Part shown: piece by piece, positions 10,901 through 24,000 of the stretch
Layout: the number at the start of each line of letters is the position of its first letter
Numbering within the stretch: the stretch's first letter is position 1
NCBI GenBank assembly: GCA_900708905.1
Contig: CAADRB010000022.1
Location: forward strand, 979,691 to 1,043,690
From: Hymenolepis diminuta
Lineage: Eukaryota; Platyhelminthes; Cestoda; Cyclophyllidea; Hymenolepididae
Length of the DNA stretch: 64,000 nt
Direction: 5' to 3'
The notes under the pieces: model-generated
Database searches by the model: none
What the model saw: the letters and a program-made list of their open reading frames with translations, nothing else
Told to the model about the DNA's origin: nothing
Program-made: the position numbers and the translations under genes

Positions 10901-13900
10901 CACTAAGATGAGGACGCGCGTGAGGACACAACTGTATGTGCGATTTAATTGGAAGGACCGTTGCAGGAAAAGGAAGGGAGGGTGTGAATGGGACTGGCTT
11001 CCTAACATAGCCGAGTCAGCGGTGCCTCTAACTATCATCTGAGATATACTTAACTTTTCCGATCAATGAGGATGAGCCAATTGAGGACACACGATATTTA
11101 TCCATAGAGAGCCTGAGGTCACAATAAGGTTGACAATTTCACACATCACTATGAGGGCAAGATAATTAAATTTTGGTAATTAGCGATGGCATTAGTTGGA
11201 TATTACAGATTTAATGGGTTCATCCTTCAACACTCAATGCTACATGCTTTTGAGAATCCTAGCCATCCCTTTTCAAATCAATTATAAGATTTTATCAGCT
11301 AGTTAGTAGTTCGTTTCTTGAACTTAGCAGAAGCCTTAAAGGACACAAGCCTTTCAATGCCATCTATCATTTGTTCATGACGTGTTGGAGTGCATTTTCG
11401 GAGTTTATAGTGATTGTTCATTTTTCAAGCATTGGAATGTGGTGTTATGTAGGTATATAAAATTTACAATAAATACTCATTATACGCTTAGCGCTAGAAT
11501 TGGTGGCTACGCCTATTGAGCTATGAGCTATGGATAACGAAATCCTGCCAACCTATCACCCAGTCCAGCTGAATACACTTATTAGAGGAGGAAAAAGAAG
11601 GGATCCACTTATTAAACCGAAAAAGGGTCGTTTGCATGGAAAGGGGATGACGCTGATGAATACTTTTTTAGGGGATGAATGAGCCATAGGCTGAGTAGAA
11701 AGAAGTTAAGTATGGGATATATAGAAATCCATGAGGAATCAATAGTGTCCTTATATGTGCCAAGGTCACTGACAAAGACCACATTCAGTTTACACTACGA
11801 AATTCACCTCAATCTATTCTCTTTGCACACATTCAATGCGTCCCCCTGTGACCTGCAGCCAAATTTGATCGGGGTCTAATCAGTCCCAACAGAAGAGGGG
11901 NNNNGGGGAGGGAGGATAATTGTGGTGATGAGGGTACCTTAATGAGGTGAAAAGAGACAAATGGGAGAGATTAGGGACGAAGAGGCAACGTGGAGTGCTG
12001 ATTGGCTATTTGCATGCACATACCTCTCCAGTTTTGGACGGGGATGACTGTGACAAACCCACAGCGTTCTGATTCTCGCAGAAAAATATAAAAGTGATCA
12101 AAACTTTAATGAGTTATTCTGTTTTCTATAAGTCGACGTAGCTAAGACAGAATCTAGATCACAGAGTTTTAAAGGGTATCTCAGGCTGTATGCATGTTAT
12201 TTTCTATTTTTACAGTTTAAATGATCGAGAAGTTATTGAACCGGTTTTGTTCTAACTGATCACTCAAGTCATGACATCTAAATCATCACATCCTTTAAAC
12301 TAGGTCAAATTGGGTGTACGCTTTCTTCTGAAATCAGGGAAATCTTAGCTGGATGAGCCAAAGAAGATTCGAATGAATTCAAAGCATTCCCTCTTGGAAA
12401 CCTATATCTACAATTTCCTCCTTTTTTGCCTAAAATGTTAAGGTCCAGTCGAGTGGTCTAAAAATCCTAACTTCGATAGCAACTGAAGATATGTAGAAAT
12501 CTTAGTTTCTCCTCCCTCCAGCAAATACCTTATTGCGAACTTCATTGTTAAATCGTATTTTACATACGATTTTTTGTTTAAATGGACCAAATATAAAATA
12601 TTTTGGCCTGAGAATAATTGAGAGACTCAATACAAAAGGGTTTTTTACTGAAATCAAATCGATGAACAACTTAGGTGATAGTTTATGATGGACATGTCAC
12701 GAACTCACTTCCAATCTCGTATACATCGTGTCTGTTAGCAATTCGATTTCAACTTTCTCCAAATTATCCTGCGACAATATAAAATAAGTAAATAAATAAA
12801 ATGGTAATTTCTTTGTTTTTACTGGTACTTATAATTATAATATCTCTATTTTTGGTTACATAATACATGAAGGCACGATTGTAACAGATGAATTCTATTC
12901 TAAGGAGAACTTAGTGGGGTTCCACACATGTTATAATATGGGGATCGGGGTTAGGCATCAATTAGAACAGTGGGAAGTTGCACATATTCCCCCTCTCCCT
13001 CTCCCCCTCCGCTTCTTGAATTGCACACATACTGAAGGATCCAATTATTAATTAACAGCAGAATTTTTGTTACACTTATCGTATGGTATTCACATTAAAT
13101 GTGGGCACTTTGCACTGAAGGCCACAATACCACAAGCTCAAGTAGTGGAAATATGTATCAATGTTTCACATGTGATTGGCTGAGTGATGATTTCTGTTGA
13201 TTAATGGTATTGACTGATCTTATTGAAACATGTGGTTTCAAATGCAAAGTCGGAAGGCTGTGAGAAATCGTAGCAAATAAGAAAAAGTATCCTAATTAAG
13301 CGTGAAAATTGAAGGTATATCTAAGCTCTGTTGAAAAAAGCGTGGGCTATAGAGAGCAGTCCCAATGAGCTCAATATTACAATAAAGTTTAACAAAGAAA
13401 TTCGTTGACCTTTATGACAGATGTAATTTATGCCGAATTTTTCTATTTATTTTATCAACCATTATTATTACCATTACCTTGTGATGTTTTATTAAAATGA
13501 TGTTAACTCCAATCGCTGCGCCATTATCTAGGACGTTTTTGAAAATGAAGTGCATCTGAAATACGTGGCTAGCCATCCAAAATGATAAACGAGTTAATAT
13601 GATGTGGAATACGAATTTCCTCAGAAAATAGGGAACAAATAAAATATATGCCATTGGGATATTAAAATATCAAGTAATGGACCATACCCGAAGAGCAAAA
13701 GCTGATATTTTATTGTGTAAAACTCCTTCGACCCGATTCCCTTCCCTTAACCCATATTGTTCCCCGCGTTCAGATGCTTCCTCCTGATAAAACATTGTCT
13801 TTTTTTTGCTTTCCACAAATAATAATATCAGCATTTAAGATGAGGATTTTATAACGCTCGGTTGTCCCTTTATAAAGCTATAACTACTCAGATCCGAAAA

Positions 13901-13999
13901 GGGAGGAAGAAGACTTGAAGTGTAAACGAGGGTTCTCTATTAACAAAATATATCTACTCACATACATTTGGATATGTGGTAAATGAATTACCACCGCGA
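10901..13999. other. Intergenic, no gene seen
   Basis: Unique-looking DNA with a 4-base gap at 11901-11904 inside a G-run and a C/T-rich tract at about 12985-13015. No supported gene or RNA. Confidence 0.5.
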
Positions 14000-14225
14000 T
14001 GGGTACTTTACTGCTGGTATTGCATATCCAGGTTTGAGCATGGAGATCCAATAATCGATGATCTACTACATGAGGGATGAAGCTTGTGAGTTCCTGCCGA
14101 GTACACCGAAAATATTCGCATGGGCTTCCCAACAAGAATATTGTTAGCTGGCTCAATGACAGCTATTTTTTCCGACAGCCACTTGAGTGAATGGAAGGCC
14201 CCCTGAATAGTACAACTATTCAACT
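14000..14225 (-). pseudogene. Coding-like fragment, related to 53.66-53.84 kb
   Basis: The minus-strand frame includes RIFSVYSAGTHKLHPSC. A plus-strand stretch near 53.7 kb carries the corresponding GIFSVYSSKTYKLCPSC in a similar context, and the DNA aligns without large gaps for about 140 bases. This is either an exon of a duplicated gene or a copied fragment. The alternation of hydrophobic, Ser and Cys residues faintly recalls a beta-propeller blade, but no family is recognised. The fragment is short and has no supported start. Confidence 0.35.
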
Positions 14226-14402
14226 AATCCTTTTGTTAATTAATTGTAATAGATTCATTTACTAGACCTGGATCTGAATTCAATCTCGTTACGTCTACTG
14301 AGGTGCATTGTAGCGACCCTTTACATTTATCAAGTTGTAACAGAAGTTACGTCCACCTTTTAAATTTAAATCAAAGCGAAAATTTTGTCAAAATACTTCT
14401 AT

Positions 14403-15395
14403 TTATTGTTCAACATGGTCACCATTTTTATTAATTACATCTTCCCATCTTGCCATTAGCTTTCTCATTCCTTCTTCATAGAATTTGGCCAGTTTGGACT
14501 CAAAATAGGAAACTAGTTTCTTTATTTCAACCTCTTCTCTTGAAGTAGGTCTTTGTTCGATTAAATGATTCTGTAAGCCCCTGAAAAGACGAAAATCGGT
14601 TGGTGCAAGATCAGGAGAATATGGTGGGTGATGCATGACTTCCCAGCCGTATTCTCCAACGAGATTTTTGGTTGCTATTGAAGAGTGAGGTCTGGCATTG
14701 TCATGGTGCAGAATCACTCCTTTTCGATTCATCAAAGAAAGCCGTTTTTCTTGCCGTTAACTGCTTTTAAACGAGTTAGCTGCTAACAGTAACCTTCAGA
14801 TGTTATTGTTTGAATGTCACCCATTTGTTCATAATAACCAATTCCCTTCAAATCCCACCATACACACAGCAGAATTTTCCTCGGGTATAGTCCACTTCTT
14901 GTTTGTGGGATTGGTTTTAAACCGTTGTCTTGACTTAATCACTGTCATTGTTGTCACTTATGATTCGGTCTAAAAAAGGTGCCTGAAGTTCACGAGAATG
15001 CAGTGAAAGACAACAGGTCACACGATGTTGCTAGTTGATTTCTGACAAATCGTGTGGTACCCATTTCCCAGCTTTTGAGACTTTCCCAGCGAAGTCTTTT
15101 CATTTCCCTAGGTATAGTCATTTGGCTGCCTACGTTAAAGGTTTTGCTCAATTTTCTATTAGTGCAGGTTGGATCTTCATCAAAGGTAACTTAAAATTGC
15201 TCCGAATTGAGTTTTTTTGAGCATCCTACTCTCGGTTCTTCGTCTTTCAGGCTGAAGTCATCCACCTTTTGCAGGTCTTTTCACTTACAACATCATTTTC
15301 GTAGGTGTCTCAAAGTGTTTTTGCTGCTGAGCTTGCCGTATTTCCTTGATGAAATTCAAAGAGTAAAATATGCCTGATGTGCCCTTTATTTGGAG
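14403..15395 (-). mobile_element. Decayed mariner transposase
   Basis: Read on the minus strand from about 15395 to 14403, a near full-length mariner transposase can be followed through several frameshifts and stops. In order: an N-terminal helix-turn-helix region (EFHQGNTASSAAKTL, then VSEKTCKRW), the second DNA-binding part (LSKTFNVGSQMTI), the linker motif WVPHDLSEIN, then LLCVWWDLKGIGYYEQ. The catalytic end is an open frame at 14403-14735 with HHDNARPHSS and SPDLAPTD. Exactly 34 residues separate the two last catalytic aspartates, the DD34D signature of mariner. The frame breaks make it inactive. Terminal inverted repeats were not found. It differs from the 43-kb element and is older. Confidence 0.85.
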
Positions 15396-18300
15396 TGTAC
15401 ATTAGGGCCAGAAATATTTACTAATAAACGAAAATTATCACACAATCTGTTTGAAGAAAGGAGAAATACTATTTTATTAATTACCATAGATAAGCATACT
15501 TCATTAACAAGCTAAATTGAAGTAATCGTGTCCTAAACGCATAGCTCAAAAACTGGACAGAACTCCTGTTAAAACCTGATATATATTAAGTGCAATTTCA
15601 TGTTAATGATTTATGTCATTCTGCTATTTATTTAACCCCTATTAATTCATTACCGAATCATTTCGTCTTGTGGAAACACCACTGCCCTATCTATCATTAG
15701 CCAAATGTCAAAGTCCGGATAATCTTATCCGGACAACAAATTTCTCTGTTGGATGTCTGGATGAAAAAATTATTTTCGTAATTTTCTTTTAACCTGAATG
15801 AAATGGAAATGATCGTAATTAACAAATTTGATTATCTTTCATGGCCTTCTTACTCAGTAGAAGTGATTGTAATCGGTATCCATGAATACTTTGCTGTAGA
15901 ACTTGATACCTATGATGAGAGCAAAGAGTCGAAGAATAAAATTTTAGGAAAAATTTTGACCCGTGGTGTTGCGATTTAGTTTTCAACAGGACGATAATGC
16001 ATATGACAATATGGAGCTGATGTTTTTTCATTCTATTTATTCGTATAAAGGTACGAATTAAGAAGGGGGCATATAGCTTTCAGTGATACATGTTGAAGGA
16101 CGTAGCAAGGAAAATACGAAGATTTCCGTCTTGAAATCGCAGATTTCTCTGTACTTCTAGTTGTAATTGTTATTTCTTTTCATTAAGACATTTTATCGAT
16201 ATTCTATCCGATTAGAGCTAAGCTTTGGGTGGCTTTGCACAGTGTCAGTTTTCAAGAGCAAAGCACTGTTTTCGTTCGGTATTCATCTGAGATCATAAAA
16301 AAACAATCGAATTAACTGGATTCGATAAACTGAATAGGGATGCAACTCCCGTCTTTAAATTAAGAGGCTGTAGTTTGCTGTAGATCGAGATTTACATTTT
16401 GTGTTATTTTTGTCTTTTAATAGTGGAGTAATCCAGGTCCTGATCACCTGATAAACTCTCTTTTGCACACAACGATTTGAGTACATCTTGTCTGTTTATC
16501 TAAGCAGTTGTAATGGGCATAATATGCCAAAATATGATGTTGTCGATGCTGAATCTTCTGGATCTTTGTGCGCAGTCCCCAATAAGTTACATTACAAAAT
16601 AGGGAAATCTTCACATGCATGCTACTGCCCGGTTTAAATAAGAAAATCGCTCTCCCACGCAAGGAGAGATAGGAGGAAGGCAAGTGTATGACATCCAGTG
16701 GGAAAGAAAAGTATCAGAAAATTTTTCTTCCAAGCGAGTGCCGCTAACTGATGTACCGAGGCGCCAGTGACACTTTCAGACTTAGAGTAGGAGTAGCACA
16801 TATTCCCAAAAGTCTGACCGTCTCTCTCCTTCTCTCTCATTTCCACCCTTTATATTCAGCAATTCACTCGGCAACAAGGCATTCAAAGCAATTTAAATAA
16901 CTATTTTGAGAACTTCAGGAATTCGTTTTTCCGTGAAAAAAGTGAGAAATGTGGAGAAGTAAATTGACTCATCAGTCAGCATTCTAGAATTTTCCAATTT
17001 CAAAATTTCTTGAGAGAATTAATAAAAAATGATCAATCACCCGTTGTAAAGTATAGTGGTTTAGAAACGTCAAATTAACGTCAAATTTACTTGGCGAACC
17101 AAATTTCGAAATTCTTACCTTCTAACCTAATAACGTGCCAGTCCAGATCATTTATTCAATTGAGTCTTTTGTCTGATTTCCTTTCGGAGAGCTATTTATT
17201 AAAGTTGCGAAACGTGGATGATTAATCCCGTAAGGAATTCTGCTTCTCGCATCAAAGAAAATCAGTCATATGAAAATGCATGTAAAAAGAAATTATACTA
17301 ATGGACTTTCGATGTCATGATCATCTGCAAATGAAAATGAGATGGAAGGCATTGGTGAAATAATCATCAGAAACCCAGAGATAACCCGCCATTTGGTAGA
17401 CTCCTTTATCTAGTAGATGGAAGCTACAAAAATTATAGTTACAAAATTAAATGAAATCACGTCGTCTGGATTTTCCACATTGAAGAGGACAAACTTCAAA
17501 TAGATAAAGAAGTTAATTTGATGATTCTGGAAATCAGATGAAGTAGGGTTCTTCAAACTCCCTGGTTCATTCCACTATCCCTACCCAATCTTAAAACTGA
17601 GCTATCTCCCCTCTCTACATGTTTGGATATTTCCCATAATTAAGTGTTGTTTATTTTATTTTTGATCCACATTAGAAAATAAGTAAATACGTTGATGAAA
17701 AAGCTAATGTCGTGAGGTTGAATCAAACACACTTGTCCGTTTGAAGTGCCATCCTCCAGAAGACTCGTTTATCGACTTTCGATTTTTCACTCTTCGGGCT
17801 TGGGAATGGAACTTTGTCACTGGTACCCAGTTAAATAATAATTCCATTTAAATCCTAGCCTAAATAAGTGAAACATCTTATAGAAAGTGAGAGTCTTCTA
17901 CTTTACATTTAAGCTTCAGTTCTACAGCACTAAAGTTCTAACCAATGTTTTTAGAAATCGACTTCATTTTTTCCTAATATTTCCAACAACAAAAGCCCCG
18001 TATCATATCCGAGCAGTTGTTTTTTCTAGCACATCCTCCCTCAATTTTACCATCTGAAAGGTTACTCTAGGGTTCAAATCGTTGTGGAATAGTTATTTTT
18101 TCTATCCGTTACTAATGATTCTTCACTGAAACTACAATCTAAAATCCACCTAAAATCTATCAACTTAACGATATATTCCAAAAATAGACTACCTACGAAA
18201 TTCAACAATCAAATAATAGAATCTGTTCTCTTTCGCAAGACAAACGAAAAGGTGAGTATTCAAATAATACATTTAGCCTGGTGATACTTTATTTGAGGCC

Positions 18301-19160
18301 CACTGATTTTAACGATAATCATCCTTGATGATCAACGATGAAAGAAAAGTGGTATAGTTAAGGCTGTAAGATTGCTATCCTATAGCGACGAACGGTTATG
18401 CAAACTAAAGCTGCAAGATAACATCAATTCCATATGTAAAATCATTTCGTCATTTGAAGAATTTAAACCTGACAGATTAAAAAATTACAATCGAGTGAAA
18501 ACCCCTTGCTCTGACGTCTAACAAAATTGGCACTCAATCACCTCTTACTAAAAGAAATAATCTCAAATATTGAAGCCCTTAGTTTCTTTACCGAAAACTT
18601 TTAATATTTCACTTTCTGTCCCTATTGGTAAGTGTTATATTGAAGGCCTCTGCTTCCTCTGTCCAAACCGAATCCTTGACACCACCTTTTGATCAAATAA
18701 GTCTGCTTATAGAGAATAGAAGTCGACGATTATGAAAGTGAATTATTCAGAAGTCGCAGGTTACAACGCCGCAAATACACATTGCGGCTGCTTGGCATGC
18801 ATTCTTTATAATTATTTATACTTAAATCAATAAGTAGCATTAGATTAAAATTTGAGGAAATTTGAAAAATGCTAAAATATAACCAAAACTGGTATTATAA
18901 TCATAAGTTTTAATTTTAATGTTCAGTTCAATTACAAATAAATTGCAAAACTAATGAAAATGGTATATGATATCGTAATTACTACAGTGATTCAATACAA
19001 CTGTTTATTTAAAATGATTAATATTAAAAATATTAAATGTTTAATTAAATCATTTTAAAATGATTTGAATGTAAAATCTGTATTAATATCAAAATACCAC
19101 CTGAGAATTAATTAATGTTTTATTTCTTATCATGTTACGAAATTTATAATGTTCTGCGTG
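15396..19160. other. Intergenic, no gene seen
   Basis: AT-rich DNA. A C/T-rich stretch at about 16630-16860 resembles the tract at 47.1-47.3 kb (shared TTTATATTCAG context) and may be a degraded repeat. No gene supported. Confidence 0.45.
19047..19066. repeat. Perfect 20-bp palindrome
   Basis: AAATCATTTT followed directly by AAAATGATTT forms a perfect palindrome with no loop. In AT-rich sequence this can arise by chance; no nearby gene start gives it a role. Confidence 0.8.
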
Positions 19161-19480
19161 CTAACAGTATAAATTAATAATATACATTTCTTTTGACATT
19201 CTCGCCGACAGTGAAGAAAAATCCAAATTTTGTTCAGTTAGGTTTATAATAGTGGGTTGGTTTGCCTTTAAACAATTACGTTTTATTTTCAGACGTATGA
19301 GAAAACAGACGAAGTAAGCCACAAGAAAACACACTTCAGCAACTGCAAATGATCCCAAAGCAACACTTGAAAAGAGCAATGACACAAATTTAGAATAAAT
19401 GTCATCAGTCACAGATTTTAAATCGGAAACCTTTGTAAATAGGAGTACTAGGAGTATTATTATCCATTCGAAAGTGAAGC
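19161..19480 (-). CDS. Possible membrane-protein exon
   Basis: On the minus strand one frame stays open from about 19480 to a stop at 19161. It encodes two hydrophobic stretches separated by a short polar loop (VSDLKSVTDDIYSK). The second stretch (GSFAVAEVCFLVAYFVCFLI) is followed by a basic cluster (RLKIKR), as expected for a membrane segment with a cytoplasmic stop-transfer. There is no ATG at the 5-prime side, so it would have to be an internal or terminal exon. A good acceptor (TTTTAATTTTCAG) lies just upstream but does not join it in frame. Family unknown. Chance ORF in AT-rich DNA is a real alternative. Confidence 0.25.
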
Positions 19481-20379
19481 CTCAACAACTGAATCTTAGG
19501 CTGAAAATTAAAACCAATGGAAAGTAGTGCCCAGTTAATATGGTGATGAAACTATTAGCTTCAATTTTAGGTACCAATAATACCAAGACTTCTGAGAAGA
19601 ACATTTGACCATTAAAGGCGGGTAGCCTGCAAAATGAAGTCGTTAAATACATGATTTTGGGGAAGCTAAATACTAGAGATTAAAATGTCATTAAGATGTA
19701 TCATGTTAATTTTTTAACTTTTTACAATATTCGGGGCCAAATGCGCAAATAATATTAGAGGTAAAGAGGATTGGTGTAATATTCCTGTTAGTAGGCTAGC
19801 ATACCACCAACTTCCAATTTACATTAAAATATTCATTGACTTTTGTTTTCTTTTGACGTACGTCCCCAAATTTTGCTCCTTTAATGACTTATCGTACTTA
19901 ACGGTTCAATTTTTACATAGTAATGTCCAAAAACGTTTCTAATGCAAGGAGACACATTTAATGAATCACCAACAGCTTAGAGCAGCAGTGAGCAGATAAA
20001 AGAAATAAAAGAGTGTTTATAGAGATATATATATGGCAAAGAATTACAAAAATATGTATTTTACATGCTAAACTATATAGCAGAAATGATCGTAACTCTT
20101 TTTCAAATAATTGAAAGAAGTAATCAGAATTTTCAAGAAACAGTTGGATAACTGTGAAACTTAGAACCAAAATAAAACTTAAAAAATTAGTAATTATCAT
20201 TTTATAGTCCGTACTTTCTAAAATAAGATGAAAAAATGGTGTTGTTTGCTTTAATTTTAATTTTAGTTTTACATTAATGTCCTCTATATTAAATTTATTT
20301 GTCATTATTACTAGACGATTGGTGGATATCATAAAACTACGCAAAAGGGAAGATCAGTTTGGTGTAAAATACATGAGCA

Positions 20380-20408
20380 AAGTACTTTACATAAAAGGTA
20401 AAGTACTT
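20380..20408. repeat. Perfect 11-bp hairpin
   Basis: AAGTACTTTAC at 20380-20390 pairs exactly with GTAAAGTACTT at 20398-20408 across a 7-base loop. It lies about 660 bases before the LRRC9-like ORF. No function is indicated. Confidence 0.85.
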
Positions 20409-21040
20409 AATGAATTGAACTTTAGCTGGAATTGAAATTTGTAAGAAATTTTGATAAATGTGATGCTTACATAATGTATCGTAGTACTATGAACCGATGA
20501 AGAAAAAGTATAAACTTACTGTAAAAAACATAACAGAATGAGTGAGGAGAAATTGATTTTCATCTTATAATTAAACTATATTAATTATTATAGTATAAAA
20601 ACATTTAGCCCATACCGTAGCTGTAACTGACAAGGAATTAAAATTCGTCTGAATATAAATTTCATTATGAATTTAGTTAATTATGGTATGGTATTATCTC
20701 AGTTTTATGATTCTTCCTTTTGATACATCAAATTTATTTTCACATATCAACAATCACCTTTAAAGGTCGCAATGTGATTTGCTGTTGGTTTTATGACAAT
20801 ACGAAGTCATATGGCAATAATTGCATTGTCGATACAATTACCAGAAAAATAAAGTAAATATTTGCTGTCTTTATTAGAGTAAAAGTTACATTATATATAA
20901 GGAGCAGTACGATTTACCAAAATTTATTCTAATTATAATGCAGCATTAAATAACAATTAACTTGGAGCTATATTATATATATACATATTTAGTTAACAGA
21001 GAGATCGATTTTATATGATTCAATATTTATAAATCGACAT

Positions 21041-21049
21041 CTATTTTAG
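21041..21049 (+). promoter_or_regulatory. Candidate splice acceptor before LRRC9-like ORF
   Basis: The sequence ATCTATTTTAG ends at 21049, only 17 bases before the ATG at 21067. It could join an upstream exon or accept a spliced leader, a process known in flatworms. Seen directly: the motif. Inferred: its use. Confidence 0.35.
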
Positions 21050-21066
21050 TTACTCCCAAATGTATT

Positions 21067-24000
21067 ATGGATTCCTTAAGTCCCGATGTCTTGAAGGAGA
21101 CAAGGCGATTAAATAATATACCAGAAGGTGACTCAATTGGAGCACATTCAGTGAGAATACTGAGCCTATTTTTCAATCCTTTACCCCCAGACAAATCTCT
21201 AACGTTATTTACTAATCTGGTTGAACTAGTTTTCATTGGTCAGCAAGTTAAAAATCTGTCTTTCGTGAAATACTGCCCCAAACTTAAAAAATTGTGGGTC
21301 TGTGAAGGTGGGTTGAAGTCAATGCGAGGTATTCGACGTGCAGAACGTTTAGAAGAATTGGTGCTGTTTGATAACAACATTAGTCAATTGGAGGACCTTG
21401 ATTCCATGACTTCTCTTCGTCGACTATGGATTAATGACAATGGGATTGTTACTCTTACTGAAATTAATAATCTCACCAACACCATTGATCTGAATTTGGC
21501 TGGTAATAAAATTTTCCGATTAAACAACGCACTAATATCTTTACCTAATTTGGAGACACTTAATATCTCTGGCAATTTGCTTTATGATCTTCAAGATATC
21601 TTATTACTTTCTAATTTGCCAAAACTGAAAGTTTTGACTCTTAATGATCCTGAGTATCTGCCATCCGTTGTCACATTGCAGCCCCATACCTTATTGGCTC
21701 TATCATATCAAATACCACAGTTGGATAGTATTGATGGTATCCGCTTAGACAAACCCTTCCGTTCCCTCATTGATTCTATAATCTGTGACAAGAAGCTATT
21801 TTTTTACTCCATATCCCGCCATCGACATAATCAACTTCTGAAATGTAAACGAGATCTTGATAAACTTAGAAACGAGCTTTCAAATGATATCTTAGAACAA
21901 ATTCGTATGTTAGATCTCCAAGCCAAATCAAGCGAATCCTACATTGAACGGGCCAAAATAACTGAAAAAATAATGCTGAAAAGGTTATTAGAAAGTGTTC
22001 AAGATAGGATAACTTTTTGGAAGAACAGATTAGAGGACATTAAATTTGAGTTTGGACTGTCTGCCAGTTGCAACCTGAATCGCTGTCTCTACACTGCAGA
22101 ACTTCAGATGTTTGGATGTCTATCTGTTGATCCCATTTATAAGTCATCAGCTCTATTCAACCTATGTGAAAATTTTCTTCAGACGAGAGTATGCTGGCAT
22201 GACAAATCTTTCGAATCCTTCTCAAAGATGCGCTTGAAAAATATCTGGCATATTCGAAACACTCTTTTGAATGAACATCGCCGTTCAATTCAATCAGAAG
22301 ATGATGATCTTTTCCTTTATAATAGGTTTTTCTCAACCGATGATGACTTTTGTCACCTTGGAGAAATTTTAAGATGTGGTTTTTCAAATGAAAGAGTCGC
22401 TGGACACTTCAGATTTACGTCTCTTTTAAATAAACTCTTACCACCTGATAAATTGGCCACAGGAAGACTATGCAATATTTCTTTTATAATCTTAGTTGTC
22501 CGTGGTGTAAAAAGGGAGAAAGACAACTGTTCCAAGACTGAGATAATCCTCCCATCTGCAAACAGTTTCCTATCTAATGGAACGCGAAAGTTTTGTGCTT
22601 GCTCTCTGGTACATTTTGAATTTGATTTCAATAATTGCGATGCTATTATTCCTGAATTTATTACTGAGATTCAACTCATTTCAAAGTCCGCTGTTAATCA
22701 GACGTCAAGGAATTTAAACAGTAGTGTTGACTTTGCACAGGACTTTGAAGATCTAATGTCAATACCCCATCTACAATTTCCACCTGATCTCTCTAAATAT
22801 AATACAGCTGAAGACTTACGACACAGCTGGTTCTCTTCCACAGATCCTAACAAATTTGGTTCAGTAACTAAATTAAATCTCTTTGGAACTGGATTCCGAT
22901 CTTTTCAAATTCTAAAAGAGCTAACTTCTCTAACAAGTCTTAGTCTTTCAAATTGTGAACTAAGAGATCTGGAAGGTCTCAGTTTGAATTTTCTTGAGAC
23001 CTTAGACGTGAGCCATAATTCGATTTCCACATTTAGAGGTCTGGGTTATTGTCCATCTCTCCATTCTTTGAATGCAAACTGGAATCTCCTATCGAACCTG
23101 CAAGAGGAAGTTGAAAATCTACTCTGCGTCACTAAAAAATTGGTCACTATTCAACTTGAGCTCAATCCATGGATTTGTTGTCGAATTTCAGATGAATATG
23201 CTCTTAACCTTTTTTCCTTATTAGTTTGTGATGCGAAGTCAAAAGATGAAATTCTTGCCAATAGTAAAGAAATATTTCGACGCAGTCATATATTCTCAAA
23301 GTCTACAAAAAATATGCTTTCTCTATGGCCAGTGACTAAAACACTTTATAGAGGTTGCTCTAACAATATGCACAATTTGGATTTCTTCATGAAAACAACC
23401 CAGTTTTGGAGTCGTCTAAATCCCATTAATTCGGAAGTATTTCAGTCTCTGAGAGTACTTTATCTAAATTGTGTAAATTTGACCGATCTCAAATTTCTAA
23501 ATGGACTAGAACAGCTAGAGGAGCTTTCGATTGAAAGTAATGGTCTCACCTCTCTGCAAGGAATCGGCGATTTCAAAAATTTACAGATTCTTCTCGCTGG
23601 CGACAACTTTATAAAAACAATCGCGAACTTAGGATTTAAGGGACTGAAGAACCTGAAAGTTTTAGCATTAGACAGTAATGAACTATCTTCTATAACTCAC
23701 TTAAAACATTGCCATTCTTTACAACAGATCTATATTTCTGGAAATAACATCACAGATTATCAATCGGTACTAGCATTACAAAACATGCCGGATCTTAAGG
23801 TTCTGGATATGCGATTCAACCCTATCAAGTTAAACTTATCTAAGCATCGGCTTAGAACAATATATCATCTTCCTCAGCTTCACTTTCTAGATGGAAAACC
23901 AGTGAACTCTAATGAATTAAAAGAGGCTAAGGCCTATTTTGATGGTCGGCTGACGACTGAATTCTTATTGGCTTCTCTCGATATCAAAACGCCAGAAGGA

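Larger units (their letters stand above)
19481..21049. other. Upstream region of the LRRC9-like gene
   Basis: Strongly AT-rich DNA. The minus-strand open frame at 19958-20344 begins without ATG and is dominated by Phe, Ile, Leu and Lys, as expected of random AT-rich sequence. The hairpin at 20380-20408 is listed separately. No promoter element was identified with confidence. Confidence 0.4.

Noticed and set aside
10657..11042. Four overlapping open frames on both strands
   Set aside because: They lie in a purine-rich, partly repeat-derived tract; mutual overlap and lack of resemblance argue against coding.
12985..13015. C/T-rich tract as a regulatory element
   Set aside because: Simple-sequence tract with no gene nearby.
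19958..20344. 128-codon minus-strand frame rich in hydrophobic residues
   Set aside because: It starts without ATG and its composition is what random AT-rich DNA gives; no splice signals support it.
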